This document shows positions 23,879-32,502 of a stretch of DNA of 64,000 nucleotides, one piece after another. Source of the DNA: Hydrogenophaga sp. IBVHS1 (GTDB taxonomy: Bacteria; Pseudomonadota; Gammaproteobacteria; Burkholderiales; Burkholderiaceae_C); assembly GCF_002127265.1 (NCBI RefSeq), contig NZ_NFUU01000001.1, forward strand, positions 2,240,040 through 2,304,039, in the 5' to 3' direction. The notes below the pieces were generated by a model. That model was not told the DNA's origin. It made no database searches and saw only the letters and a program-made list of their open reading frames with translations. The stretch's first letter is position 1; the number at the start of each line of letters is the position of its first letter. Made by a program: the position numbers and the translations under genes.

Positions 23879-24745
23879 ATGAGCCCACAAGACTACGTTC
23901 AGCAAAAAGCTGCTGCCTCAGGCAGCAGCTTCTATTACGCCTTTCTTTTCCTGCCACCCGAGCGCCGCGCTGCCATCACCGCTTTCTACGCCTTCTGCCG
24001 CGAGGTGGACGACGTGGTGGACGAGGTGAGCGACCCGGCGGTGGCGCAGACCAAGCTCGCCTGGTGGCGGCGCGAGGTGGCGCAGGCTTTCGCGGGCACG
24101 CCCACGCACCCGGTCATGAAGGCGCTCATGCCGCTGTGCAAACCGTACGAGATCGAATCCCGCCACCTCCTGGCCGTGATCGACGGTTGCCAGATGGACC
24201 TGGAGCAAAACCGCTACCTGGACTTTGCCAACCTGCAACGCTACTGCCATCTGGTCGCCGGCGTAGTGGGCGAGGTGGCTGCGCGCATCTTCGGCCAGAC
24301 GCAGGTGCGCACCACCGAATACGCACACCGCCTGGGCCTGGCGTTCCAGCTCACCAACATCGTGCGCGATGTGGGCGAAGACGCCACGCGCGGTCGCATC
24401 TACCTGCCGGTGAACGAACTGCAGAGCTTCAATGTGAAGGCCCATGAACTGCTGCAGCGCGGCAGCGCTCCCGGCACCGACGCCGCCGATTTCCGCCGCC
24501 GCTTCACCGCGCTGATGCAGTTCCAGTGCGCCCGAGCCCAGCAGACCTATACCGACGCTCTGGCCCTGCTGCCCGAGGCCGACCGCCGCGCCCAGAAGCC
24601 CGGCCTGATGATGGCCAGCATCTACCGCACGCTGCTGAACGAAATTGCGGCCGATCCCATGCTGGTGCTGACGCAGCGCGTGAGCCTGACACCCCTCAGA
24701 AAATTCTGGCTGGCCTGGAAAGTCCAGGCGCTGGGCAGGCTGTGA
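23879..24745 (+). CDS. hpnD: Presqualene diphosphate synthase HpnD
   Basis: Squalene/phytoene synthase family member of 288 residues with CREVDDVVDEV and NIVRDVGEDATRG. Coupling to hpnE and similarity to HpnD suggest it makes presqualene diphosphate for squalene and hopanoids. The start at 23879 (MSPQDYVQQKAAASGSS) is the family N-terminus. hpnC, usually next to hpnD and hpnE, is not here. A carotenoid role is less likely because crtB is present at 50-1150. Confidence 0.85.
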   Translation: MSPQDYVQQKAAASGSSFYYAFLFLPPERRAAITAFYAFCREVDDVVDEVSDPAVAQTKLAWWRREVAQAFAGTPTHPVMKALMPLCKPYEIESRHLLAVIDGCQMDLEQNRYLDFANLQRYCHLVAGVVGEVAARIFGQTQVRTTEYAHRLGLAFQLTNIVRDVGEDATRGRIYLPVNELQSFNVKAHELLQRGSAPGTDAADFRRRFTALMQFQCARAQQTYTDALALLPEADRRAQKPGLMMASIYRTLLNEIAADPMLVLTQRVSLTPLRKFWLAWKVQALGRL

Positions 24746-26085
24746 AACTCGCCATCGTCGGCGCCGGCTGGGCCGGCATGGCGGCGGCAGTGGAGGCCGC
24801 CTCGCGTGGCATGAACGTGACCGTCTTCGAGGCCACACGCACGCTCGGGGGCCGTGCACGCGCCCTGCCCGCGAGTCTGCCCGATGGCACACCCGTGACG
24901 CTGGACAACGGACAGCACATCCTGATTGGCGCCTACAGCGAAACACTGGCGCTGATGCGGCGTGTGGGCATCGATCCACGCAAACAACTGCTGGCCCTGC
25001 CGCTGGCCTTGCCCTACCCCGACGGCTCGGGCATACGAACGCCAACATGGGCCGCGCGCTGGCCGGCACCGCTCGACGCCCTGGCCGCCATCGCCACCGC
25101 GCGCGGCTGGACATGGCGCGATCGGCTGGCGCTGGTGCGAATGCCCCTCACCTGGCAACGTATGGGCTTCACCTGCCCGCCCGCGCAAAGCGTAGCCGAT
25201 GTGTGCCAGGGCCTGCCGCAGCGCGTGATGAACGAGTTGATCGAGCCGCTGTGCGTCTCGGCACTGAACGTACCTGCGCAGGAAGCGAGTGGCCAAGTTT
25301 TCCTGCGTGTGATGCGCGACGCGCTCTTCGGCGCGGGCAGCCACGGCTTCAGCGCTTCCAGCCTGCTGCTGCCCAGCACCGATCTATCCGCGCTGTTTCC
25401 GCAGGCTGCCGCCGACTGGTTGGCGAGGCGGCACGGCGAGCGCTTCAGCCTTCGCATGGCCACCCGCGTGACGGCGCTGCGCGCACAGGGAACGCAGTGG
25501 GTGCTGCGTACCGACGACCGCGAAGAAGTCTTCGACCGTGTGATCTGGGCCACGGCCGCAAGCCCGGCGGCGCAGGCCATGGCGGAGGCGGTGGACGCCC
25601 CAGCGGCTCTGCGCGCCTGGGCCGCCACAACCCAGGGGCTTTCTTTCACCGCCATCACCACGGTCTACACCTGGGGCGCCGGCGTGCGCCTCGCCGTACC
25701 CATGATCGCCCTGCGCGAAGGACCCGCGCAATTCGTGTTCGACCGCGGCCAGCTGGAACCCGACAACGCCTCCGTGCAGGGCGTGCTGGCGTTCGTGGTA
25801 AGCGCGAGCCAGGGCGAGCGCGACGATCTGCAGGCCAAGGTGCTGGTGCAGGCCGCGCGCGAGTTGAACCTGCCTGCGTTGCAAGCGGTGCAGACCGTGG
25901 TGGAAAAGCGCGCCACGTTTGCCTGCCTGCCCGGCACTCAGCGGCCGGCGGCGTGCATCGCACCCGGCCTGTGGGCGGCCGGCGACTATGTGGACGGACC
26001 CTACCCCGCCACGCTCGAAGGTGCCGTGCGCAGCGGCATGCAGGCTGCGGCGGGAACCTCTGCAGACCCAAGCGTTCCCACTTGA
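24742..26085 (+). CDS. hpnE: Hydroxysqualene dehydroxylase HpnE
   Basis: FAD-dependent amine-oxidase/desaturase-fold protein of about 447 residues that removes the hydroxyl from hydroxysqualene to give squalene. The start is GTG at 24742, overlapping the hpnD stop as GTGA. The FAD motif VGAGWAGMAAAVEAASRGM follows at about residues 5-23, with LGGRARALP next. The C-terminal GLWAAGDYVDGPYPATLEGA is the usual FAD-ribityl region. Confidence 0.88.
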   Translation: MKLAIVGAGWAGMAAAVEAASRGMNVTVFEATRTLGGRARALPASLPDGTPVTLDNGQHILIGAYSETLALMRRVGIDPRKQLLALPLALPYPDGSGIRTPTWAARWPAPLDALAAIATARGWTWRDRLALVRMPLTWQRMGFTCPPAQSVADVCQGLPQRVMNELIEPLCVSALNVPAQEASGQVFLRVMRDALFGAGSHGFSASSLLLPSTDLSALFPQAAADWLARRHGERFSLRMATRVTALRAQGTQWVLRTDDREEVFDRVIWATAASPAAQAMAEAVDAPAALRAWAATTQGLSFTAITTVYTWGAGVRLAVPMIALREGPAQFVFDRGQLEPDNASVQGVLAFVVSASQGERDDLQAKVLVQAARELNLPALQAVQTVVEKRATFACLPGTQRPAACIAPGLWAAGDYVDGPYPATLEGAVRSGMQAAAGTSADPSVPT

Positions 26086-26126
26086 GCCATTCCGTCAACC
26101 CACCCCCAGGAAAGGAACCTCTCAGG

Positions 26127-26588
26127 ATGATCGGCACCATCTCCACCCGCCCCCTTCTCGCCGCCATCGGCATCGGCCTGCTCGTGCTCGCCAGCGGCGC
26201 GGCCACGGCGCAGAACATGGTCAGCGTGAAGGGCAGCACCCTGAACATGCGCGAAGGCCCCGGCACCCACACACCGGTCTTGTGGGAGTTGAAGAAGGGC
26301 TATCCGCTGCAGATTACTCAGCGCAAAGGCAGCTGGCTCAAGGTGCGCGACTTCGAGAACGACACCGGCTGGGTGGCGCGCTCGCTCACCGGCAACACGC
26401 CGCACCACATCGTCAAATCGAAGATCGCCAACATCCGCAGCGGGCCCGGCACGCAGCACCGCATCGTCGGCAAGGCGAGCTATGGAGACCTTGTGCGCAC
26501 GCGCGAGAAGCGGGCCGACTGGGTGCGCGTGGAGCGCGAAGGCGGCGTGGGCGGATGGATCGCGAAACGTCTGCTCTGGGGCTGGTGA
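26127..26588 (+). CDS. Secreted protein with two SH3b domains
   Basis: A 153-residue protein with a signal peptide (about residues 1-29, ending ATAQ). It has two bacterial SH3 domains: one from VKGSTLNMREGPG to GWVARSLTG, the other from KSKIANIRSGPG to GGWIAKRLLWGW. Such proteins often bind the cell wall. A ribosome binding site (AAAGGAACC) supports the ATG at 26127. Function unknown. Confidence 0.85.
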   Translation: MIGTISTRPLLAAIGIGLLVLASGAATAQNMVSVKGSTLNMREGPGTHTPVLWELKKGYPLQITQRKGSWLKVRDFENDTGWVARSLTGNTPHHIVKSKIANIRSGPGTQHRIVGKASYGDLVRTREKRADWVRVEREGGVGGWIAKRLLWGW

Positions 26589-26673
26589 ACCCGCTCGATG
26601 GTGCAGATGGCAGAATGGACTGACCAATAACTGGCGCCCATTCCGGCGCGCCCGTCCCGACCAGGAGACCACC

Positions 26674-27366
26674 ATGATCCATTGTTACTTCACCTTTGCG
26701 CCCAACCCCATGAAGGTGCTGCTAATGCTGGAGGAAACCGGTCTGCCGTACACCCCGGTGCCAATCGACACACGCCGGGGCGAGCAGTTTGCGCCGGAGT
26801 TCCTGGCGATCAACCCGAATGCAAAGGTGCCGGCGATCGTGGACGAAGGCAAGGCGGTGTTCGACAGCAATGCGATCCTGCTGTACCTGGCGGAGAAGAC
26901 TGGCCAGTTCCTGCCTGATGACACGCACCGGCATGAGTTGCTCTCTTGGCTGATGTTCATCGCTTCGGGCATCGGGCCCTTCTCGGGGCAGGCGGTGCAT
27001 TTCCGCCACCACATGAAGGAAGAGAACGTGTACGCGCTGAACCGCTACGACTTCGAGGCCAACCGCCACTGGAACCTGATTGAAGAACGCCTCTCGCGGC
27101 AGACCTGGCTGGTGGGCAACCAGTACTCGATCGTGGACATGGCCTGCTGGGGCTGGGCGCGGCTCATGCCGCATGTGCTCGGGGGCGACGAGAAGGCCTT
27201 GTGGGAACGCTTCCCCCACATCCAGCGGTTGATCTCCACCATCAGCAGCCGGCCGGCGGTGGCCCGCATCGACGCCTTGAAGCGCCAGCACACCTTCAAG
27301 GCTGAAAACGACGCCGAAGCGCGCAAGCACATGTTCCCCCAACTGGCCCGCCTCCAGCTCACCTAA
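26674..27366 (+). CDS. Glutathione S-transferase family protein
   Basis: A 230-residue protein with a thioredoxin-fold N-terminal domain (INPNAKVPAIVDEG, then DSNAILLYLAEK) and an all-helical C-terminal domain. It resembles the Ure2p/YfcG-type bacterial GSTs. It starts at ATG 26674 behind AGGAGACC. The substrate is not deducible. The stop codon overlaps the end of the convergent GST gene. Confidence 0.88.
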   Translation: MIHCYFTFAPNPMKVLLMLEETGLPYTPVPIDTRRGEQFAPEFLAINPNAKVPAIVDEGKAVFDSNAILLYLAEKTGQFLPDDTHRHELLSWLMFIASGIGPFSGQAVHFRHHMKEENVYALNRYDFEANRHWNLIEERLSRQTWLVGNQYSIVDMACWGWARLMPHVLGGDEKALWERFPHIQRLISTISSRPAVARIDALKRQHTFKAENDAEARKHMFPQLARLQLT

Positions 27367-28013
27367 CCGTTCTCTCGCACCTTCCGGTACGCCGGGCGTG
27401 CCATGCAGCGCACCAGCCAGGCCTGCGTGAGCGGGTGAGCATCCATCAGCCTGGTGGAAGGCCGAGCCCAGTTCAACACACTGGCCACGCACAGATCGGC
27501 CACGGTGAAACGCCGGGCCGCCAGGTGCGCCATGCCGGCGGCCTGCTGACGTGACAGGTGTTGTTCGATCACCCGAAACGGCACCGCCAGGCGCCTTTCA
27601 GCCGCGTCGGCCAGCTCGGGCTTGCGGCGCTCCTCGGGCATCGCATGGCGGTGCATCAGCACCGTCAGCGCATCGGCTTCGGTCTCGGTCATGGTCCAGA
27701 AGCTCCAACGCAGCGCTTCGGCGTCTTCCTTCGGCGTGGCGGGGCTGATGCTCGCGCCGTCGGCTGGCCCATGGTGGCGGGCGATGTAGAGCGCGCAAGC
27801 CATGCTCTCCCACAACACCACATCGCCCTCGGGCCGGGCGTCCACCACCGCAGGCACGTGGCCATTGGGGTTGATCGCCAGAAACTCGGGGGTGCGTGTG
27901 GCGCCGCCCTGGTACGGCAGCGCCACGTGTCGGAAAGTGATGCCGAGCTCGGTGGCGGCCCACAGCGGGCGCACGGCGCGCGAGGCGGGAATGCCGTAAA
28001 TGGTGAGGCTCAT
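27363..28013 (-). CDS. Glutathione S-transferase family protein
   Basis: A 216-residue GST with N-terminal SLTIYGIPASRAVRPLWAA, the cis-proline loop INPNGHVPAVVD, and WESMACALYIARHHG. The C-terminal helical domain carries FTVADLCVASVLNWA. It is encoded convergent to the preceding GST and only distantly similar to it. The Ser in the N-terminal loop could be the glutathione-activating residue. Confidence 0.87.
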   Translation of the reverse strand: MSLTIYGIPASRAVRPLWAATELGITFRHVALPYQGGATRTPEFLAINPNGHVPAVVDARPEGDVVLWESMACALYIARHHGPADGASISPATPKEDAEALRWSFWTMTETEADALTVLMHRHAMPEERRKPELADAAERRLAVPFRVIEQHLSRQQAAGMAHLAARRFTVADLCVASVLNWARPSTRLMDAHPLTQAWLVRCMARPAYRKVRENG

Positions 28014-28026
28014 GAATGCGCGGTGC

Positions 28027-28764
28027 TCAACCCAGCTGGCGGCACAGCGCCATCAGGTCGGGCACGGTGGTGTGCGGCTGCAGCGGCGCGTGATCCCATG
28101 CGTGGCCACCCCGGTTCAGCCAGGCCACCTGCATGCCGGCGCCGAGTGCGCCCACGGCGTCCAGGTGCGCGTCGTCGCCCACGTGCAGCACGGCATGGGA
28201 GGGCACGCCGGCGGCCTCTGCGGCGGCGTGGAAGATGCGCGCATCGGGCTTGCCCACACCAAACACGTGCGCACTCAACGCGGCGCGGAAGTGCTGGCCC
28301 AGGCCCACGCGGTGCACATCCGCATTGCCGTTGGACAAGGCCACCACCGGGTAGCGGCTGGCCAGCCATTCGAGCGCGGGCAAGGCGTCTTCAAACAACT
28401 CCACGCGCTGGCGCTCGGCAAAGAAGATGTCGAACGCGGCTTCGGCAAGCGCGGGGTCGTCGCCCTCTCGCTGCAGCACCAGCCGGATCGATTCGCGGCG
28501 CAGCGCACTCATGTCGTTCGCCAGCTCGGGCCGCAAGGTGTGCATCTGGTTGCGCACTTCGCGCAGCGCCACCGGGTCGCCCCACTTAGCGGCGGTGGCC
28601 GGCGCGTGCTCCAGCAGCCAGGCGGCAAGCGCCGCTTCGGCGCGCTCGATGGTCGGCCAGATGGGCCAGAGCGTGTCGTCCAGATCCAGGGTGATGGCGC
28701 GAACCCGGGAAGGGTCCAGCGTGGTGGCGGTGTGGGCCGCTGGGGTACTCGGGGGCGTGTTCAT
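28027..28764 (-). CDS. HAD-superfamily hydrolase
   Basis: A 245-residue phosphatase-like protein. HAD motif I is LDLDDTLWPI at about residues 27-36, motif II is VVALSNGNAD, motif III contains the lysine in GVGKPDARIF, and motif IV is HVGDDAHLDA. The start at 28764 (MNTPPSTPAAHTATT) is preferred over an ATG ten codons earlier, which would run into hemH. Only 19 bp separate it from divergent hemH. Confidence 0.87.
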   Translation of the reverse strand: MNTPPSTPAAHTATTLDPSRVRAITLDLDDTLWPIWPTIERAEAALAAWLLEHAPATAAKWGDPVALREVRNQMHTLRPELANDMSALRRESIRLVLQREGDDPALAEAAFDIFFAERQRVELFEDALPALEWLASRYPVVALSNGNADVHRVGLGQHFRAALSAHVFGVGKPDARIFHAAAEAAGVPSHAVLHVGDDAHLDAVGALGAGMQVAWLNRGGHAWDHAPLQPHTTVPDLMALCRQLG

Positions 28765-28783
28765 GCTTGCGAGAGAATAGCGC

Positions 28784-29875
28784 ATGCCATTCAAGACCGA
28801 ACCGCCCTACTCCCACGGCCAGACCGCCCGCACTGCGGTGCTGCTGTGCAACCTGGGCACCCCGGACGAACCCACCCCCGCAGCGCTCCGGCGCTACCTC
28901 GCCGAGTTCCTGGGAGACCCCCGGGTGGTCGAGATTCCGCGACCCATCTGGCTGCTGATCCTGCACGGCATCATCCTGCGGGTGCGGCCGAAAAAATCGG
29001 CGGCGAAGTACGCCGGCATCTGGATGCCCGAAGGCTCGCCCCTGAAGGTGTGGACCGAAAAACAGGCCACGCTGCTGCGCGGCTACATGGGTGAACGAGG
29101 GCACCAGGTGACGGTGCGCTACGCCATGCGCTATGGCAACCCTTCTATCGCGTCGGTGATGGACGAGCTTCAGGCCGAAGGCGTGACGCGCGTGCTGGTG
29201 CTGCCCGCCTACCCGCAGTACAGCGGCACCACCACCGCCAGCGTGGTCGACGGCATCATGAACTGGGCGCGCAACGTGCGCCACCTGCCCGAGCTGCGCT
29301 TCGTCAACCGCTACCACGACGACGCCGGCTACATCCAGGCACTGGCGCGCACCATCCGCGCCCACTGGGCCGCGCATGGGCAGGGAGATCAACTGGTGAT
29401 GAGCTTTCACGGCGTGCCCGAGCGCACGCTGCAGCTGGGCGACCCTTACCACTGCGAATGCCACAAGACCGCACGGCTGCTGGCCGAACAGCTCGGTCTG
29501 GCGAAAGACCGCTACAAGGTCACCTTCCAGTCGCGCTTCGGCAAGGCCAAATGGCTCGAGCCCTACACCGAGCCCACCCTGATCGAGCTCGCGGAGAAGG
29601 GCCTGAAGAGCGTGGACGTGGTCTGCCCCGGCTTCACCAGCGACTGCCTGGAAACGCTGGAAGAGATCAACATGGAAGCGCGCGAGGCGTTTCTGCACGC
29701 TGGCGGCGAACGCTTTGCCTACATTCCCTGCGTCAACGACCACCCCGAATGGATTCGGGCTCTGGCCGATGTGGCCGAGCGGCACCTGCAGGGTTGGGAC
29801 ACGAAGCTGGCCGACAACCCCATGGAGCTGCAAGCCAGTCGCGAACGCGCGCTGGCGATGGGTGCGAAGGACTGA
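28784..29875 (+). CDS. hemH: Ferrochelatase HemH
   Basis: Inserts Fe(II) into protoporphyrin IX to form heme, competing with Mg-chelatase for the same substrate. The 363-residue protein has the conserved LLCNLGTPDEPTP N-terminus, the active-site histidine in VMSFHGVPERTL and the glutamate in SDCLETLEEI. Cysteines in HCECHK and SDCLE are also seen in proteobacterial enzymes. It is divergent from the HAD gene with almost no spacer, so its promoter must lie within that gene. Confidence 0.96.
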   Translation: MPFKTEPPYSHGQTARTAVLLCNLGTPDEPTPAALRRYLAEFLGDPRVVEIPRPIWLLILHGIILRVRPKKSAAKYAGIWMPEGSPLKVWTEKQATLLRGYMGERGHQVTVRYAMRYGNPSIASVMDELQAEGVTRVLVLPAYPQYSGTTTASVVDGIMNWARNVRHLPELRFVNRYHDDAGYIQALARTIRAHWAAHGQGDQLVMSFHGVPERTLQLGDPYHCECHKTARLLAEQLGLAKDRYKVTFQSRFGKAKWLEPYTEPTLIELAEKGLKSVDVVCPGFTSDCLETLEEINMEAREAFLHAGGERFAYIPCVNDHPEWIRALADVAERHLQGWDTKLADNPMELQASRERALAMGAKD

Positions 29876-29883
29876 ACCTGTTT

Positions 29884-29962
29884 CGTTCGGGCTGAGCCCA
29901 TCTCCGTTCAGGCTGAGCCCATCTCCGTTCGGGCTGAGCCTGTCGAAGCCGCGACAGGCTCA
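29884..29962. repeat. Triplicated GTTCGGGCTGAGCC repeat with hairpin after hemH
   Basis: Three tandem units of a 21-bp motif (29884, 29905, 29926) read CGTTCGGGCTGAGCCCATCTC with one or two changes. The last unit continues into a 10-bp stem-loop, TGAGCCTGTC (29935-29944) with GACAGGCTCA (29953-29962). The core resembles a dispersed REP-like element common in proteobacteria. It lies between the convergent hemH and GFA genes and may end transcription from both sides. Confidence 0.75.
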
Positions 29963-30382
29963 CAACCAGCGGTTGTCGAAGATCACCCTGCCCGGCACGT
30001 GATCCGCCTGGTCGAAGTAGTTGATGGGCGCGTTCACCAGCTCTTCTGGATCAACGTCGTCCAGCGTGGGCACGTGGATGGCGTGGAAGCGGCCGCCCAG
30101 TTGCTCGAGCTCGCCCGAGGCGTACAGCCGCACGCCGCAGCGCGAACAGAAACGGTACGTCAGCCCCGGCGCATCCTGACCCGGCGGCACCCACTCGTAG
30201 TTGCTGAGCACGTCATCGCCAGCCAGCAAGTTGAAGTCGGCGTCTTTCACGAACAGAAACCAGGCCCGCGCCTTGGTGCAGATGGAGCAGTTGCATCGGT
30301 TCGAGCCTGCGGACACATCGAACGTGGCCTCGTAGCGCACGGCCTGGCAATGGCAGCTGCCTTGATAGCGGCGATAAGTCAT
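29960..30382 (-). CDS. GFA/CENP-V family zinc protein
   Basis: A 140-residue protein of the glutathione-dependent formaldehyde-activating (GFA) fold. Zinc ligands are visible in GSCHCQAV, CNCSICTK and RFCSRCGV. Members bind glutathione adducts or have unknown roles, so an enzymatic function is not assured. ATG at 30382 is preferred because GAGGTG precedes it; an ATG at 30403 is possible. It is divergent from an HxlR regulator. Confidence 0.85.
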   Translation of the reverse strand: MTYRRYQGSCHCQAVRYEATFDVSAGSNRCNCSICTKARAWFLFVKDADFNLLAGDDVLSNYEWVPPGQDAPGLTYRFCSRCGVRLYASGELEQLGGRFHAIHVPTLDDVDPEELVNAPINYFDQADHVPGRVIFDNRWL

Positions 30383-30392
30383 TGAGCACCTC

Positions 30393-30457
30393 ACTGGTTG
30401 CATTTAAATATCGGTATTCTGCCGCAAACTGATCTTTAAATGCAACCAGTATAAAAT
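30393..30457. promoter_or_regulatory. Long inverted repeat between GFA and HxlR genes
   Basis: ACTGGTTGCATTTAAA (30393-30408) and its exact reverse complement TTTAAATGCAACCAGT (30435-30450) are 16-bp arms separated by 26 bp in the 82-bp divergent region. TATAAAAT at 30450-30457 looks like the -10 region of the HxlR gene. The mirrored arms probably act as two operators, one per promoter, for the HxlR protein. Confidence 0.65.
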
Positions 30458-30464
30458 CCGCACC

Positions 30465-30878
30465 ATGCGAACCGACCAGCGATCCACCTGCCCCATCAGC
30501 ACCGCACTCGAAATCATCGGTGACCGGTGGACACTGCTGGTGGTGCGCGATCTGATGTTCGCGGGCAAGCGCCACTTCAGGGAATTCCTCCAGTCCGAAG
30601 AAGCCATTGCCAGCAACGTGCTGGCGAGCCGCCTCGCCACGCTGGTGGAGAACGGCATCGTCACACGGGAGGGCGATCCCTCGCATGCACAGAAAGCGAT
30701 CTACAGCCTGACCGAGAAAGGCCTGGAGCTGCTGCCCGTGGTGGTGGCCATGAGCGCGTGGACGCAGAAGCATCACCCCGATACGCGCCGCCCCGAGGCC
30801 GCGGAGCTGGTGGCGCTGGCGCCGCGCGCGATGGCGAAACTGCAGGCGGAGTTGAAGCGGGAACACGGGATCGACTGA
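30465..30878 (+). CDS. HxlR-family transcriptional regulator
   Basis: A 137-residue winged-helix protein. The HxlR pattern is clear: an early cysteine (RSTCPISTALEIIGDRWTLLVVRDL), then HFREFLQSEEAIASNVLASRLATLVENGIV as recognition region. The N-terminal cysteine is a possible redox or electrophile sensor. It is divergent from the GFA-family gene, which is its likely target. Confidence 0.9.
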   Translation: MRTDQRSTCPISTALEIIGDRWTLLVVRDLMFAGKRHFREFLQSEEAIASNVLASRLATLVENGIVTREGDPSHAQKAIYSLTEKGLELLPVVVAMSAWTQKHHPDTRRPEAAELVALAPRAMAKLQAELKREHGID

Positions 30879-30889
30879 GGCCGGCCCCG

Positions 30890-31531
30890 ATGTCACTCTC
30901 TCTTTCCGTGGCCGGGCCCGTCTTCATTCAGGCCATGTTCCTGAGCTTTGGTCTCATCGTGGCCATTGGTGCGCAGAACGCTTTCGTGCTGCGCCAGGGC
31001 CTGCGCCGAGAACACGTGGGCAGCGTGGTGGTGTTCTGCGCTGTGGCCGATGCACTGCTCATTGCGGCGGGCGTGCTGGGCATGGCCCAGGCGCTCGGCA
31101 ACAGCCCCGGTGTGGCGCGTGCCCTGGCCGTGGCCGGCGCCTGCTTTCTGGCGGTGTATGGATGGCGTGCACTCAGCCGTGCCCGCCAGCCGCAATCCCT
31201 GAAGGCGGGTGAAGCCGGAGCCGCATTGAGCCTGGGCGCTGCGCTGGCGCAGGCAGCAGCGTTCACGCTGCTCAATCCGCACGTCTACCTGGACACCGTG
31301 CTGCTGGTGGGCAGCATCGGCGCTCAACAGCCCGCCGAGCTGCGCGGCTGGTTCGTGGCAGGCGCGAGCACGGCCAGCGCGCTGTGGTTCTGCTTGCTGG
31401 GGTTCGGTGCGCGCTGGCTTGCACCATGGTTTGCCCGCCCCCGGGCCTGGCAGGTGCTCGACGGCCTGATCGGCGTGACCATGTGGGTGCTGGCTGCCCT
31501 CTTGCTGCGCCACGCCGTGGCAACTGCCTGA
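30890..31531 (+). CDS. LysE/ArgO family amino-acid exporter
   Basis: A 213-residue membrane protein with about six helices and the LysE family motif VAIGAQNAFVLRQGLRREHV near the N-terminus, then LNPHVYLDTVLLVGSIG. This is the pattern of LysE/ArgO exporters for lysine and arginine. It begins 11 bp after the HxlR stop and may be cotranscribed. Confidence 0.9.
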   Translation: MSLSLSVAGPVFIQAMFLSFGLIVAIGAQNAFVLRQGLRREHVGSVVVFCAVADALLIAAGVLGMAQALGNSPGVARALAVAGACFLAVYGWRALSRARQPQSLKAGEAGAALSLGAALAQAAAFTLLNPHVYLDTVLLVGSIGAQQPAELRGWFVAGASTASALWFCLLGFGARWLAPWFARPRAWQVLDGLIGVTMWVLAALLLRHAVATA

Positions 31532-31533
31532 CG

Positions 31534-32502
31534 CTACAAAGGCTCTTCCCTCGCGAACCGAACCACCGTCACCCCCGCACGCGCCTGCCGCACCGAGGGC
31601 ATGACCAGTACGCAGTGGTCGTATGGCGTGGTGACCAGATCACCATCGTTGTCGCCAATGGGCGTGCCAGCCCTTTCGATTACTTGAAGGCCTTCATACG
31701 AATCGAGAAAGCGAAAGGCACTGCTGCGCGCCGTCACGCCACCCGTCACGCGCAGCACGCGTTGCCGATCCGGATCGGTTCGCCGCCATCCTGGCAAGGC
31801 GTGGGCTGCAGTGGCTGCATCGATGACCTCTGAAGCCACCAGAAAGCGAACCGACACGTCCTGCGCCACCTCGCGGCTCGCCTCTTCGCCGTGAAAGCCG
31901 CACTCCACGAGCAGCGAGCGCGTGTCGCTGGCATGGGCATCTGGCAGGCCAAAGCGCCCGAAATCTCGCAAGCGAGTGCCGTCCTTGTGGCCTTCGTCCA
32001 CCACCACATGCTTCGGTGCGCCGAGCTTCTTCGCCAGTTCGAGATTGCGCGCATGGAGCCCCGTGAGCAACAAGGCATCGCCTCGCTCGTGCATGGAATG
32101 CAGGTCCAGCAGCCAGTCGGCGCGTTGCACGAACGGCAGCAGTTCCAGCGCGCGCCGCCGCTCCAGCGTGCACCCGTCTGCCAGCCGCTCAGCGCTCCAC
32201 TGCCGGTTCAGGTCTTCATCGACGAACCTTGAAGCATCGAAGGCAGCGGGATCGAAACGGTCGAACGCGGCGAGGTTGCAGAAGGCCAGGGTGAGGCGCC
32301 CACGCGCAGGGCGCACACCGGCCTGCAGCAAGCCCTTCAAGGTCCAGGCACCGCACAGCTCGTTGCCGTGCACGAGCGCAGTGACCATCGCATGGCAGCC
32401 GGGCAGGCCGGAATCGAAATGCCAGACGCCTTCGGTCCCGGTGTTGCCCGCACGCCAGGCGCTGATGTCGGGCAGCGCCAGTTCAAACTGCAAGCCCTTC
32501 AT
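31534..32502 (-). CDS. Succinylglutamate desuccinylase/aspartoacylase family protein
   Basis: A 322-residue zinc-carboxypeptidase-like protein. Metal ligands are seen in ALVHGNELCG (His and Glu) and LLDLHSMHERG (His); a conserved ECGFHGEEAS lies later. The substrate is unknown, an acyl amino acid or similar. Its start overlaps the Bug/TctC gene stop as ATGA, which suggests the imported compound is also its substrate. The stop lies 2 bp from the convergent lysE stop. Confidence 0.82.
   Translation of the reverse strand: MKGLQFELALPDISAWRAGNTGTEGVWHFDSGLPGCHAMVTALVHGNELCGAWTLKGLLQAGVRPARGRLTLAFCNLAAFDRFDPAAFDASRFVDEDLNRQWSAERLADGCTLERRRALELLPFVQRADWLLDLHSMHERGDALLLTGLHARNLELAKKLGAPKHVVVDEGHKDGTRLRDFGRFGLPDAHASDTRSLLVECGFHGEEASREVAQDVSVRFLVASEVIDAATAAHALPGWRRTDPDRQRVLRVTGGVTARSSAFRFLDSYEGLQVIERAGTPIGDNDGDLVTTPYDHCVLVMPSVRQARAGVTVVRFAREEPL

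Noticed and set aside
23879..24745. Second phytoene synthase (crtB duplicate)
   Set aside because: Coupling to hpnE and HpnD-like N-terminus favour presqualene diphosphate synthase.
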